A stretch of 64,000 bases of DNA from Sphingobacteriia bacterium (GTDB taxonomy: Bacteria > Bacteroidota > Bacteroidia > Chitinophagales > Chitinophagaceae). The translations under genes and the position numbers were made by a program. The notes beneath the pieces are model-generated. The model was given only the letters and a program-made list of their open reading frames with translations. It ran no database searches and had not been told where the DNA came from. Below are positions 25,521 to 35,002 of this stretch, in pieces. Position 1 is the first letter of the stretch. Each line of letters opens with the position of its first letter. The DNA is taken from assembly GCA_017304675.1 (NCBI GenBank), contig JAFKLS010000017.1:496001-560000 (forward strand), read 5' to 3'.

Positions 25521-27044
25521 ATGAGTCAGCATTTAAGCGAACAGGAAATCATTAGAAGAGAAAAATTAAAAAAAATTCAGGAAGCAGGAATCGATCCTTT
25601 TCCTGCAGCATTGTACCCGGTTTCGCATTATTCAGCCGATATTAAAGCTCAGTTTTCAGAAGAAAACAAAGATGCTTTCTCCAATGTTTGTGTGGCCGGA
25701 AGAATCATGAGCATTAACGATAAAGGCAAAGTTTTCTTCATCAAAATTCAAGACAGCAAAGGCATTATTCAATTATATGTAAAGAGAGACGATATCTGCC
25801 CAGCAGAAGATAAATCTTTCTGGGATACTGTTGTTAAACATGGTTTAGATCTTGGCGATATTATCGGTGCAACAGGTTTTGTATTTGTTACCAAAACAGG
25901 CGAAACTTCTCTTCATACACAAACCATCACTTTACTTACCAAAAGTTTAAAGCCATTGCCGGTTGTTAAACGCGATGAAGAAGGAAATGTGTTTGATGAA
26001 GTAACCGATCCTGAATTTCGTTACCGCCAGCGTTATGCAGATTTAATTATTAATCCGCATGTTAAAGAAACATTTGCAAAACGCACTAAACTTATCAATA
26101 CCATTCGTGCGTTTTTGAATGAACGCGGTGCATTGGAAGTTGATACGCCTGTGTTACAAGCAATTCCCGGTGGTGCTGCCGCAAGGCCTTTCATTACACA
26201 TCACAATGCGTTGGATGTTCCTTTTTATTTAAGAATTGCGAATGAACTGTATTTGAAAAGGTTGATTGTTGGTGGGTTTGATTTTGTGTATGAGTTCAGC
26301 AGAAATTTCAGGAATGAGGGGATGGATAGAACACACAATCCTGAGTTCACTGTGCTGGAATGGTACACTGCATACAAAGATTATTTCTGGATGATGGAAA
26401 CAACTGAACAATTGTTTGAAAAGGTTGCTATTGCATTGCATGGCACAACAGATGTTCCGTTGGGAGATAAGATCATCAACTTTAAAGCACCGTTTAAACG
26501 CATCAGCATTTTTGATGCCATTAAAGAAAACACCGGCATTGATATTTCAGATAAAGACGAAGCAGGCTTACGTGAAGTTTGTAAGCAATTGAATATTGAT
26601 GTTGATCCAAAAATCGGGAAAGGGAAATTGATTGATGAAATTTTCGGTGCTACCAGCGAACACAAATATGTGCAACCCACTTTCATTATAGATTATCCTG
26701 TGGAAATGAGCCCGCTTACTAAAAAGCATCGCAGCAAAGCCGGACTGGTAGAGCGTTTTGAATTAATGGTGAACGGAAAAGAATTGGCCAATGCTTACAG
26801 CGAATTGAATGATCCAATAGATCAACGTGAACGTTTTGAGGAACAATTACAATTGATGCAACGTGGTGATGATGAGGCAATGTACATTGATTACGATTTC
26901 TTAAGGGCATTGGAATATGGTATGCCGCCAACATCCGGAATTGGAATTGGTATTGACAGATTATGTATGATGATGTTGAATCAGGTATCTATTCAGGATG
27001 TATTGTTGTTCCCACAAATGAGACCTGAGAAGTTTGAAGAATAA
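25521..27044 (+). CDS. lysS: Lysyl-tRNA synthetase, class II
   Basis: 507-residue enzyme that charges tRNA-Lys. The N-terminal OB-fold anticodon-binding domain spans about 55-160. Class II motif 2 is FRNEGMDRTHNPEFT (near 255) and motif 3 is SGIGIGIDRLCMMM (near 475). YPVEMSPLTKKHR and MVNGKELANAYSELNDP are LysS substrate-site blocks. The length is standard. It is preceded by a TATCTTTA box 18 bp before the ATG and followed by a strong terminator. Confidence 0.97.
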   Translation: MSQHLSEQEIIRREKLKKIQEAGIDPFPAALYPVSHYSADIKAQFSEENKDAFSNVCVAGRIMSINDKGKVFFIKIQDSKGIIQLYVKRDDICPAEDKSFWDTVVKHGLDLGDIIGATGFVFVTKTGETSLHTQTITLLTKSLKPLPVVKRDEEGNVFDEVTDPEFRYRQRYADLIINPHVKETFAKRTKLINTIRAFLNERGALEVDTPVLQAIPGGAAARPFITHHNALDVPFYLRIANELYLKRLIVGGFDFVYEFSRNFRNEGMDRTHNPEFTVLEWYTAYKDYFWMMETTEQLFEKVAIALHGTTDVPLGDKIINFKAPFKRISIFDAIKENTGIDISDKDEAGLREVCKQLNIDVDPKIGKGKLIDEIFGATSEHKYVQPTFIIDYPVEMSPLTKKHRSKAGLVERFELMVNGKELANAYSELNDPIDQRERFEEQLQLMQRGDDEAMYIDYDFLRALEYGMPPTSGIGIGIDRLCMMMLNQVSIQDVLLFPQMRPEKFEE

Positions 27045-27063
27045 ACGATTGATTTTATACATG

Positions 27064-27092
27064 GAAAAGGAGTGATTAAATCACTCCTTTTT
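27064..27092 (+). terminator. Intrinsic terminator after lysS
   Basis: An 11-bp stem AAAAGGAGTGA / TCACTCCTTTT with a 5-nt loop and T run, between lysS and the convergent ChaA-like gene; usable from both sides. Confidence 0.85.
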
Positions 27093-27120
27093 AATTAATT
27101 ATAACACATTATAATTTATG

Positions 27121-28188
27121 CTATGGATAAATAATGGTGAAAATATATGCCAGCAAATTTACAAGCAGCACCATCCCATATAGGATATTTGTTTTGCCTT
27201 TACTTAGAGAAAGCATTACAATAAAAACCGATAACCCCAGGAGAATAATGGCTTTTTTATCTAGCCCTAAAACAAGATTATAATGGTAAATACTGCAAAC
27301 CAATGCCACCGCCGGAATGGTTAAGCCAATACTTGCCAATGCAGAACCCAGCGCAAGATTAAGGCTAGTTTGTAATTTATTATTATTGGCAGCTTTAATA
27401 GCCGCAATTCCTTCAGGTAATAAAATAATCATGGCTATGATAACACCTACCAAAGATTTGGGAAGGTTTACTTTGGTTAAATTATCTTCAATAGGATGAG
27501 AGAGAATCTTTGCCAATAATACTATAATGGTAAGCGATACAATAAGCAGTACAAGACTAACAATAACATCTTTTTTGGTAATGATAACAGATGGCTGGTT
27601 CTCTTTTTGTATGGCTGTTAAAAAATATTCCCTGTGCCTTACTGTTTGTATAATTAAAAAAGTAGCATAAATAATCAGGCAGGCAATAGAAATAAAGATC
27701 AGTTGCGGCTCTGTATAAACCGGGCCATTAATACTGGTAGTAAAATTGGGTAAAATAAGGGTTAAAATAATAATGGCCACCAGGCTTACCAGTGCAACAT
27801 TGGTAGAGTCTGAAGAAAAGAATTGTTCTCTATATTTCAAGCCGCCTAATAAAAGACAAGCACCTACAATACCATTAAAGATGAGCATAGAAGCAGCAAA
27901 AACGGTATCTCTTGCCAAAACAGCTGCATCATTACCGCCTGCCGCCATTAAAGAAATAATAATGCCCACTTCAATAATTGTAACTGCAACAGCAAGGATA
28001 ATGGTTCCATATGGTTCGCCTACCTTATGTGCCACCACTTCAGAGTGATGCACAGCAGAAAGCACACTGGCAATTAAAAGAACACCTCCGATCATTTCGA
28101 ACACTGCATGGCTTTCAATAATTCCGGACCCATACATCATCCATGCTAAAACAGGAAAAATAATATTCCACTTTAAAAGAGACTTCAC
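27121..28188 (-). CDS. ChaA-like Ca2+(Na+)/H+ antiporter
   Basis: 355-residue inner-membrane cation/proton exchanger of the CaCA superfamily with about 11 helices. The first alpha-repeat holds VAHKVGEPYGTIILAVAVTIIEVGIII with the conserved Glu residues, followed by LARDTVFAASMLIFNGIVG, both very similar to Escherichia coli ChaA. The second repeat has LPEGIAAIKAANNNKLQTSLNLALGSALASIG. The start is a GTG; the next Met lies inside the first helix. It follows the M20 amidohydrolase on the same strand, but a terminator separates them. Expected role: calcium, sodium or potassium extrusion. Confidence 0.87.
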   Translation of the reverse strand: MKSLLKWNIIFPVLAWMMYGSGIIESHAVFEMIGGVLLIASVLSAVHHSEVVAHKVGEPYGTIILAVAVTIIEVGIIISLMAAGGNDAAVLARDTVFAASMLIFNGIVGACLLLGGLKYREQFFSSDSTNVALVSLVAIIILTLILPNFTTSINGPVYTEPQLIFISIACLIIYATFLIIQTVRHREYFLTAIQKENQPSVIITKKDVIVSLVLLIVSLTIIVLLAKILSHPIEDNLTKVNLPKSLVGVIIAMIILLPEGIAAIKAANNNKLQTSLNLALGSALASIGLTIPAVALVCSIYHYNLVLGLDKKAIILLGLSVFIVMLSLSKGKTNILYGMVLLVNLLAYIFTIIYP

Positions 28189-28216
28189 TATTGTAATTTT
28201 TTATAAAATAAATAAA

Positions 28217-28249
28217 AAAGAGCTGTTGTGCAAGTAACAACAGCTCTTT
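28217..28249 (-). terminator. Intrinsic terminator after the M20 amidohydrolase gene
   Basis: A 13-bp perfect stem (AAAGAGCTGTTGT / ACAACAGCTCTTT) with a 7-nt loop, followed on the minus strand by a T run. Confidence 0.85.
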
Positions 28250-28276
28250 ATCAATATAAATTTTTTATTACTCCAC

Positions 28277-29725
28277 TTAATCTCTATAATTCAACGCTGG
28301 TTTTCTATCGCCCAATAAAGCTTTATACTGGTAATCGCCTTTTGCTTTTTTAAATTCTTCCTTTGCTTTTTCTATTGCAGCAGGATTGGTGTATAAATCA
28401 ATTGCCGTAAGTGCCATTGTTTTGGCAGCCACCATCATTCCTTTTGTACCAATATCAGTTCCTCCACAAGAAACGGCCTGCCAGCTATGTGCCGGTGTGC
28501 CGGGTACCCAGGTAGCGGCACTCATACCAACAGTAGGTACAGCATAACTAACATCGCCAACATCTGTACTGCCTCCCCCTGCATCTTTTTCTATTTTCAT
28601 TGGTTTTATGTTTGCAGCTTCTTTCAGATCAGGATATTTATATGTGAAGGAAGATTGAATTTTTTTTGCAAAAGCAACCTCATCATCAGTATAGTTTACA
28701 CCGCCTACTTTTTCTAAATTTTGCTGCATCACATCTGCCAATGTTTTATTTAATAAAAGATCGTGAGTGCCGCCAATAATTTCGTAATCCATGGTTGTTC
28801 CGGTTCCTAAAGCTGCGCCTTGTGCCGCTTTCACCACACGATCAAAAATAGCCACTACATCTTCCTTCTTCGGGTGGCGAACATAATAATATACTTCTGC
28901 AAAATCAGGAACTACGTTGGGTGCTTTCCCTCCATTGGTAATTACATAGTGTATCCTCGTTTCCTGCGGAATATGTTCACGCATCATGTTCACCATATAA
29001 TCCATAGATTCTACAGCATCCAGTGCACTTCTTCCCCTTTCGGGTGCGGCCGCCGCATGAGCCGATAATCCGTGAAAACGGAATTTTGCAGATTTATTGG
29101 CCAAAGCACTCATCATCGTTACACTATTATTATCACCGGGATGCCAATGTATTACAACATCTACATCGTTAAACAATCCAGCTCTTACCATATACACTTT
29201 TCCGCTGCCTCCTTCTTCTGCAGGGCACCCATATACTTTAATCGTTCCATTGAGTTTTTTTTCTTCGATCAGTTTTTTTATTTCAATTCCTGCAGCAACG
29301 CTTGCTGTTCCGAATAAATGATGTCCACAACCATGTCCCGCATCTTTGCCAGCAGTTTGCTTTTCAGGCAGATTTGTTTGAGATAATCCGGGCAATGCAT
29401 CAAACTCCGCCAGGATACCAATTACAGGTTTACCACTGCCATATGTTGCAACAAAAGCTGTTGGAATACCAGCCACACCTGCTTCTACAGTAAAGCCGGC
29501 CTCCTTTAATGTTTGTTGGTGCAGTGCAGAACTTTTTACTTCTTTGTAGCCTACTTCTGCATAATCCCAAATGGTAAGCGCAATTTTTTTATACTGATCG
29601 TACCTGGATTGAAGGTCTGCCGATGCTTCTGTTTTAATAGCATCAACCGGGTTTACAGTTGTTTTTTTCTGAGCATAGCTAAATGATGCCGACAGTAGTG
29701 CGGCTCCGATAAAAATCTTTCTCAT
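28277..29725 (-). CDS. M20-family amidohydrolase/metallopeptidase, exported
   Basis: 482 residues with a signal peptide (MRKIFIGAALLSASFSYAQ). The M20D catalytic domain shows the metal ligands in GHGCGHH, PAEEGGSGK and VIHWHPGD, with a dimerisation insert (FRFHGLSAHAAAAPERGRSA) and a late GGSTDVGDVSYAVP. It is similar to AbgB (p-aminobenzoyl-glutamate hydrolase subunit) and to amidohydrolases removing acyl groups from amino acids. A periplasmic peptide or amide scavenging role is likely. The MFS sugar-porter gene ends just downstream of its promoter side, on the same strand. Confidence 0.88.
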   Translation of the reverse strand: MRKIFIGAALLSASFSYAQKKTTVNPVDAIKTEASADLQSRYDQYKKIALTIWDYAEVGYKEVKSSALHQQTLKEAGFTVEAGVAGIPTAFVATYGSGKPVIGILAEFDALPGLSQTNLPEKQTAGKDAGHGCGHHLFGTASVAAGIEIKKLIEEKKLNGTIKVYGCPAEEGGSGKVYMVRAGLFNDVDVVIHWHPGDNNSVTMMSALANKSAKFRFHGLSAHAAAAPERGRSALDAVESMDYMVNMMREHIPQETRIHYVITNGGKAPNVVPDFAEVYYYVRHPKKEDVVAIFDRVVKAAQGAALGTGTTMDYEIIGGTHDLLLNKTLADVMQQNLEKVGGVNYTDDEVAFAKKIQSSFTYKYPDLKEAANIKPMKIEKDAGGGSTDVGDVSYAVPTVGMSAATWVPGTPAHSWQAVSCGGTDIGTKGMMVAAKTMALTAIDLYTNPAAIEKAKEEFKKAKGDYQYKALLGDRKPALNYRD

Positions 29726-29777
29726 GGACTATTGATTGAAGATGAAAATTACTCAATCCCCTTTTAATAAATATCAA

Positions 29778-31085
29778 TTAATGGAAAACAATATTGTTTT
29801 CTATATTCTCTAACGCAATTCCTTTTGTTTCCGGCATCATCTTCCAAACATAAATCAATTGAAATACCATCATAACTGCGAAGCACCCGAATATATAAGC
29901 GCCGCCAACATGGTTGGCAAACCAGGTAAAGCTCTGAGAAATGAGTGCAGCAAAAAACCAGTGTGTAAGGCAACCAAAAGAAGTGCCCGAGGCTCTTACT
30001 GCATTGGGAAATATTTCTGAAAGAAATACCCAAATAACAGATCCCTGGCCTATGGCATGGGCTGCTATGAATAAAAAGACAAACCATGTAATGCCTCCAT
30101 GAATAAATCCTGCAAAGGCCAAAGCCATTAAAGAAAGCGAAATGATATAACCAAAAGACCCTATGTACATTAATGTTTTTCTACCGCTCTTATCTATCAG
30201 ATACCAACCCAATACAGTAAATAAGAAATTAACGATTCCAATACCGGCGCTCGATAAGAATGCAGCATTTTTGGCCATTCCCGCCATTTCAAAAACCCTT
30301 GGTGCAAAATAGATGATGGCATTAATGCCTGATAGCTGGTTAAACAATGCCAGTAAGAATGCAAGTATAAGTGGTTTAAAATATTTTCTTGAAAAGAGAA
30401 CCTCTTTCCGGGTATGCTGAGAATGTTGTATTTCCCGGATCAGATCGTTTGCATTGGCGCCACTTTTTTCAAAAACTTCCCTCGCTTCTTTTTCATTACC
30501 CCGGTACAATAATAACCAACGCGGGCTTTCGGGAGTAAAGAACATCATCACAGAAAATAACAAAGAGGGAATGGCTATAAGGCCCAGCATATACCTCCAG
30601 TCGTTCTCACCGCCGGTTCCCTGCAACAGGTAGTTGAAAAAGTAAGCCAGTAAAATGCCGCTTACCACATTAAGTTGAAAAGCAATGCCCATTTTACCCC
30701 GGTGCTGTGGCGGAGCAATCTCTGAAATATATACCGGAGCCACTACGGAAGATGCGCCAATACTTAAGCCTCCCAGAAAACGAAAAGCCATAAAAGTATA
30801 CACATCCTGCGAAGCAGCACTGCCAATAGCAGAAACAAAGAAAATAATACCAATTGCAATCAGTGTTTTTTTACGCCCGTATTTATTGGCCGGAATGCTA
30901 CCACCTGCCGCACCGATAATAGTGCCATACAATGCCATTGCAATAGCTGTTCCGTGCAACAAGTCGCTCAGGTTCCAGAGATGTTGAATCCGTTGCTCTG
31001 CCCCGGAAATATTGGCCACATCCATACCAAATAGTAATCCGCCTAAAGCAACCGTAACGGACCAGATGATGAGGTTTCTGTTCAT
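29778..31085 (-). CDS. Sugar porter family MFS transporter
   Basis: 435-residue, 12-helix transporter of the sugar-porter subfamily. Diagnostic motifs are GGLLFGMDVANISGA in TM1, NKYGRKKTL in loop 2-3, the FTPESPRWLL signature before the central loop, and LSGINAIIYFAPRVFEMAG in TM7, which lines the sugar site. The ATG start is used, since the only earlier candidate is a TTG two codons upstream. Likely a proton- or facilitator-type hexose/pentose uptake. The M20 amidohydrolase gene follows 52 bp later and may be co-transcribed. Confidence 0.9.
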   Translation of the reverse strand: MNRNLIIWSVTVALGGLLFGMDVANISGAEQRIQHLWNLSDLLHGTAIAMALYGTIIGAAGGSIPANKYGRKKTLIAIGIIFFVSAIGSAASQDVYTFMAFRFLGGLSIGASSVVAPVYISEIAPPQHRGKMGIAFQLNVVSGILLAYFFNYLLQGTGGENDWRYMLGLIAIPSLLFSVMMFFTPESPRWLLLYRGNEKEAREVFEKSGANANDLIREIQHSQHTRKEVLFSRKYFKPLILAFLLALFNQLSGINAIIYFAPRVFEMAGMAKNAAFLSSAGIGIVNFLFTVLGWYLIDKSGRKTLMYIGSFGYIISLSLMALAFAGFIHGGITWFVFLFIAAHAIGQGSVIWVFLSEIFPNAVRASGTSFGCLTHWFFAALISQSFTWFANHVGGAYIFGCFAVMMVFQLIYVWKMMPETKGIALENIENNIVFH

Positions 31086-31184
31086 AAGCAAGCATTTAAA
31101 TACGAGTAGAATTAAATATACTCGCTTAATTTAACAAAGGCAATTGTGTATTGCTCTATACCGTTTGCAGTGGAAAGTTTGCAA

Positions 31185-31210
31185 TAAAAAACCGAAGCAA
31201 TGCTTCGGTT
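31185..31210 (-). terminator. Intrinsic terminator after the KdnB-like gene
   Basis: An 8- to 9-bp stem built on ACCGAAGC / GCTTCGGT, followed on the minus strand by TTTTTT, 6 bp past the stop. Confidence 0.85.
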
Positions 31211-31215
31211 CGTAT

Positions 31216-32289
31216 TTATAATTTCTCGTACAAGGCTCTGAGTTTATCTTTCGTCATTATTTTTTCCCAATCCTTCCCTAAAGCATTCTCCCATAAAGGT
31301 TTCATACCAAGTGAAACATTCATCATGGTTTCAAATTGTTCATCACTTAATCCTTTGCAAATACCTTGCGGAATATCTATTTTATTTTTATCTACCATTT
31401 TTTTAAATTCTTCAACCCCTTTTGGATAATATTCTTCTAAATGATTCATCACAATACAATTTCCAATGCCATGTTTGGTTCCCAGTAAATAACTTAACCC
31501 ATAACTAACAGCATGCGCAACACCAACCTGCGAGTACGCAATACTCATTCCACCGGCATAAGAGGCCATCATTAATTTATCATCGCAGCTATCGTTCCAA
31601 ATATCTTTTTCTAAAAATACTTCCTGGCAGAGTTGCAATGCTTTTTCGCCATAGCTTTTGCTGAATTCATTTAAGTAAGTTCCTTCCAAACTTTCAATGC
31701 AGTGAATATAACAATCCATGCCCGTGTAGAAGCGTTGGTTTACCGGTGCGTCTTTGGTTAACTCCGGGTCTAATACAATCTGGTCGAACGGGGTGAAATC
31801 TGAATTCATCCCCAACTTTCTTGTTGGGCCTGTTAATACCGTGGTTCTTGAAACCTCGGCACCTGTTCCGCTCAGTGTAGGAATACCTGCTTTATATACG
31901 CCCGGAAGTTTTACGAGATCCCAGCCCTGGTAATCGGCAGAAGAACCGGGGTTGGTCATCATTAAAGAAACGGCTTTCGCCAAATCCATAGTAGAGCCTC
32001 CTCCAATGCCAATTATACCGCTTATGGTTCCAAATTCATCTTTTAATTGTTGTGCCAAAGCATCAACCTGCTTTGTTTTAGGTTCAAAGGTTACGTCTGC
32101 AAAAATAATTTTGTCTTTCCCTCTTAAAGGAACCCTGTTCACCAAGGGCTTATTTTCAAAGAAATGGTCTATTAAAAAAACCATTGGGGCATCTCCTTTT
32201 CTCTGCGGAGCAAGTATTTCGTCTAACTGGTTAAAACTTCCCCTGCCATACACTACATAGCTCACCATCTTAAAATTTCTAAACTGCAT
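31216..32289 (-). CDS. Iron-containing alcohol dehydrogenase, KdnB-like (KDO 8-oxidase)
   Basis: 357-residue group III metal-dependent dehydrogenase. The nucleotide motif GIGGGSTMDLAKAVSLMM is near residues 95-112. Metal ligands are visible in MDCYIHCIESLEGTY (Asp and His) and in VAHAVSYGLSYLLGTKHG (two His). The overall sequence, including YQGWDLVK and SGTGAEVSRTTVLTGP, matches what I recall of Shewanella KdnB, which oxidises KDO at C8 so that KdnA can make 8-amino-KDO for LPS. No kdnA-like aminotransferase is nearby, so the pathway must be completed elsewhere, or the enzyme acts on another alcohol. Confidence 0.8.
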   Translation of the reverse strand: MQFRNFKMVSYVVYGRGSFNQLDEILAPQRKGDAPMVFLIDHFFENKPLVNRVPLRGKDKIIFADVTFEPKTKQVDALAQQLKDEFGTISGIIGIGGGSTMDLAKAVSLMMTNPGSSADYQGWDLVKLPGVYKAGIPTLSGTGAEVSRTTVLTGPTRKLGMNSDFTPFDQIVLDPELTKDAPVNQRFYTGMDCYIHCIESLEGTYLNEFSKSYGEKALQLCQEVFLEKDIWNDSCDDKLMMASYAGGMSIAYSQVGVAHAVSYGLSYLLGTKHGIGNCIVMNHLEEYYPKGVEEFKKMVDKNKIDIPQGICKGLSDEQFETMMNVSLGMKPLWENALGKDWEKIMTKDKLRALYEKL

Positions 32290-32469
32290 ACGCTTTTATT
32301 TATGTTGCGAAAGTAAGGAACCTTTAAAATAACTGTGAAATTTACCGATTTACGCAATCATTTGCATAATTAATAAAAGCATCATTTCATATAAATATTA
32401 AATTGCTTTACCATTTGCCTGCGTAAGAGAACAAAGATTAACAATTGCATTATTTTCTAAAACTTACCA

Positions 32470-34902
32470 ATGAGATTTACATTTAGTTCACGGCATTTTC
32501 CTAAAAAAAAGATTCTTTCTTTTTTTTCTTTTTTAATTATTGTTTCTTTTGCTAAAGCACAAAAGATAGATTCTGTATTAAATGTGTATGCAGAAAATTA
32601 TCAATCAGAAAAAGTACATGTTCATTTTGATAAAACAGCCTACAATGCAGGCGAAACCATTTGGTTTAAATCGTATGTACTACTAGCCAATGCCCCAAGC
32701 GATTACAGCAAAACTTTTTATGCAGACTGGTACGATGATAAAGGAAGGCTTTTAAAACATACGGCCATGCCTATGTTGTTATCTAGCGCCAGGGGCCAGT
32801 TTAGTATTCCGCCCAATTATACAGGGCATACAGTATTTGTAAAAGCATATACACAATGGATGCTTAATTTTGATTCTTCTTTTATTTTTGAAAAATCAAT
32901 CCCTGTTTTTAGCAAGAATTCTAAAACCAATTCATCAAACAATACACTTGCGGCCGCCATTCATTTTTTCCCGGAGGGTGGTGATCTGTTCACAGGCATT
33001 AGCAGCAGGGTTGCATTTAAAGTAGAAGACCAACATGGGCGCCCGGTATTTGCAAGAGGTGTTTTAAAAAACAGTACCAATAAGATATTGGATTCTTTTA
33101 TTACTGTGCACGATGGCATGGGGAGTTTTGAGTTAGAGCCTAAAGTCAATGAAACTTATTATGCCGAATGGCTGGATCAGAATGGTGTAAAACACTCAGA
33201 TGCGCTACCAACAGTAAAACCATCAGGAGCCACTATTGAAGTGGAAACAATAGATGGTAAAAGTATTGTTATTGCCAAGAGAACTGCAACTGTTACCGAT
33301 AATTTTAAAACCATGTATTTGCTGGCTACCATGAACCAGCAATTGGTGTATCGCTCCAGGGTTAATTTTGCAAGCAAACAATCTGCTACCGGGGAAATAC
33401 CAACAGCAACCCTTCCTTCGGGTATTTTGAGGGTAACCATGTTTGATGCAGACTGGAAGCCTGTTGCAGAAAGAATTACTTTCATTAATAATCACGATTA
33501 CGAATTTTTCCCTTCTGTAAGAGCTGTTACCAAATCTTTTGATAAGCGTAAGAAAAATATTTTGGAGATAGAGGTTGGCGATACACTTCTTTCCAATATG
33601 TCTGTCTCCATTACCGATGCAGACCTACCAACAGAAAAAAGTACCAGTATTATTTCTCAATTATTATTAAGCAGTGAATTAAAGGGAAAGATTAATAATG
33701 CAGATTATTATTTTTCCAGCTCGGCAGATAGTGTGGCCAATCATTTAGACCTTGTGATGCTTACCAATGGCTGGAGGAGGTATAAATGGGAAGATATTGT
33801 GGCCGGTAAATTTCCCCGCTTTAGTTATAGTAAAGACAGCGATTATCTTGAAATTAAGGGCAAAGTATTCGGTAGTGCCTTTGAGCGGAAAAATGCAGGC
33901 CAATCGCTGAATGTATTCCTGCAAAGCAAAGACAGCAGTAAACAGCTTATGATTATACCTGTAGATGCAGATGGTAATTTTGCGCAAAAGAATATGTTGT
34001 TTTTTGATACCGTTAAACTTTACTATATGTTTAATGGAGATAAAAAATTAACCAATAAAGCTGAAGTTGTTTTTCAGAACGGTTTATTATCTCCAACCAA
34101 AAATAACCTGAAACAGGCCCCTTCTTATTTATCGCTTCCCAATGAAAACGGAGAGCAACGATTAAAATATTTTTTGGATGAACAAGAACGCCTGAAACGG
34201 TTTATGGCATCTACCACACTGGCAGAAGTAACAGTTAAAACAAGGGCCAAATCTAAAGTTGAAGAGTTAGACGAAAAGTACACTTCCGGTTTATTTAGTG
34301 GTGGCGATAGTTATCAGTTCGATGTTAATGATGATGTTTTTGCCCTTGGAAAGATGGATGTATTTCAATATTTACAGGGCAGGGTTGCCGGATTACAAAT
34401 TAATTACAACAGTAACAGCGGCCAACCGGCTTTAACATGGCGTGGCGGAAGCCCTTCGCTGTATTTAGATGAAATGCCCAATACCAGCCCAGATATGTTA
34501 ATGAGCGTACCCATGAGCGATATTGCTTATATTAAAGTGTTCAGGCCCCCTTTTATTGGTAGTACCGGCGGTGGCGGAAATGGTGCTATCGTTATTTATA
34601 CCAAGAAAGGAAACGACGGGAAAAGAATTTATAGCAATACTCCCGGGCTTTCTACTTCAGTGTTGGGGGGTTATTCTACTTACAAAGAATTTTATTCTCC
34701 GAATTACGATACACAAAAATTTGATGAAGGGCCAGATACCAGAACTACATTATACTGGAACCCTTTTATAATTACCGATAAACGAAACAAAACCGTTCAG
34801 CTTGAATTTTATAATAACGATATCAGTAAAAAATTTAAGCTGGTGCTGGAAGGTATGAATAGCGATGGAAAGTTAGCCCGGGTAGAGAAAATTATTCAGT
34901 AA
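32470..34902 (+). CDS. Large secreted protein with MG2-like and TonB-plug domains
   Basis: 810 residues. A signal peptide (FSFLIIVSFAKAQ, cleaved near residue 31) is followed by an MG2-type beta domain typical of Bacteroidota alpha-2-macroglobulin-like proteins (KVHVHFDKTAYNAGETIWFKS). Several further beta-sandwich repeats reach about residue 570. Near residues 630-710 is a TonB-receptor plug-like domain (DVFQYLQGRVAGLQINYN, PSLYLDEMPN, IAYIKVFRPPF, GAIVIYTKKG). No 22-strand barrel follows, so it cannot be a TonB receptor itself. It is probably a periplasmic or surface protein of unknown function. A 19-bp terminator stem follows. Confidence 0.82.
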   Translation: MRFTFSSRHFPKKKILSFFSFLIIVSFAKAQKIDSVLNVYAENYQSEKVHVHFDKTAYNAGETIWFKSYVLLANAPSDYSKTFYADWYDDKGRLLKHTAMPMLLSSARGQFSIPPNYTGHTVFVKAYTQWMLNFDSSFIFEKSIPVFSKNSKTNSSNNTLAAAIHFFPEGGDLFTGISSRVAFKVEDQHGRPVFARGVLKNSTNKILDSFITVHDGMGSFELEPKVNETYYAEWLDQNGVKHSDALPTVKPSGATIEVETIDGKSIVIAKRTATVTDNFKTMYLLATMNQQLVYRSRVNFASKQSATGEIPTATLPSGILRVTMFDADWKPVAERITFINNHDYEFFPSVRAVTKSFDKRKKNILEIEVGDTLLSNMSVSITDADLPTEKSTSIISQLLLSSELKGKINNADYYFSSSADSVANHLDLVMLTNGWRRYKWEDIVAGKFPRFSYSKDSDYLEIKGKVFGSAFERKNAGQSLNVFLQSKDSSKQLMIIPVDADGNFAQKNMLFFDTVKLYYMFNGDKKLTNKAEVVFQNGLLSPTKNNLKQAPSYLSLPNENGEQRLKYFLDEQERLKRFMASTTLAEVTVKTRAKSKVEELDEKYTSGLFSGGDSYQFDVNDDVFALGKMDVFQYLQGRVAGLQINYNSNSGQPALTWRGGSPSLYLDEMPNTSPDMLMSVPMSDIAYIKVFRPPFIGSTGGGGNGAIVIYTKKGNDGKRIYSNTPGLSTSVLGGYSTYKEFYSPNYDTQKFDEGPDTRTTLYWNPFIITDKRNKTVQLEFYNNDISKKFKLVLEGMNSDGKLARVEKIIQ

Positions 34903-34930
34903 TACGTTATTCAATTAAATTACTTAGAAC

Positions 34931-34975
34931 AAAATGAGAAACCTGCTTACCCCCATTAAGCAGGTTTCTCATTTT
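34931..34975. terminator. Very long bidirectional terminator stem
   Basis: A perfect 19-bp inverted repeat, AAAATGAGAAACCTGCTTA and its complement, with a 7-nt loop (CCCCCAT plus flank) between convergent genes. Confidence 0.85.
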
Positions 34976-35002
34976 GCTTTACTATGTTAGCAGCCATAAA
35001 AA

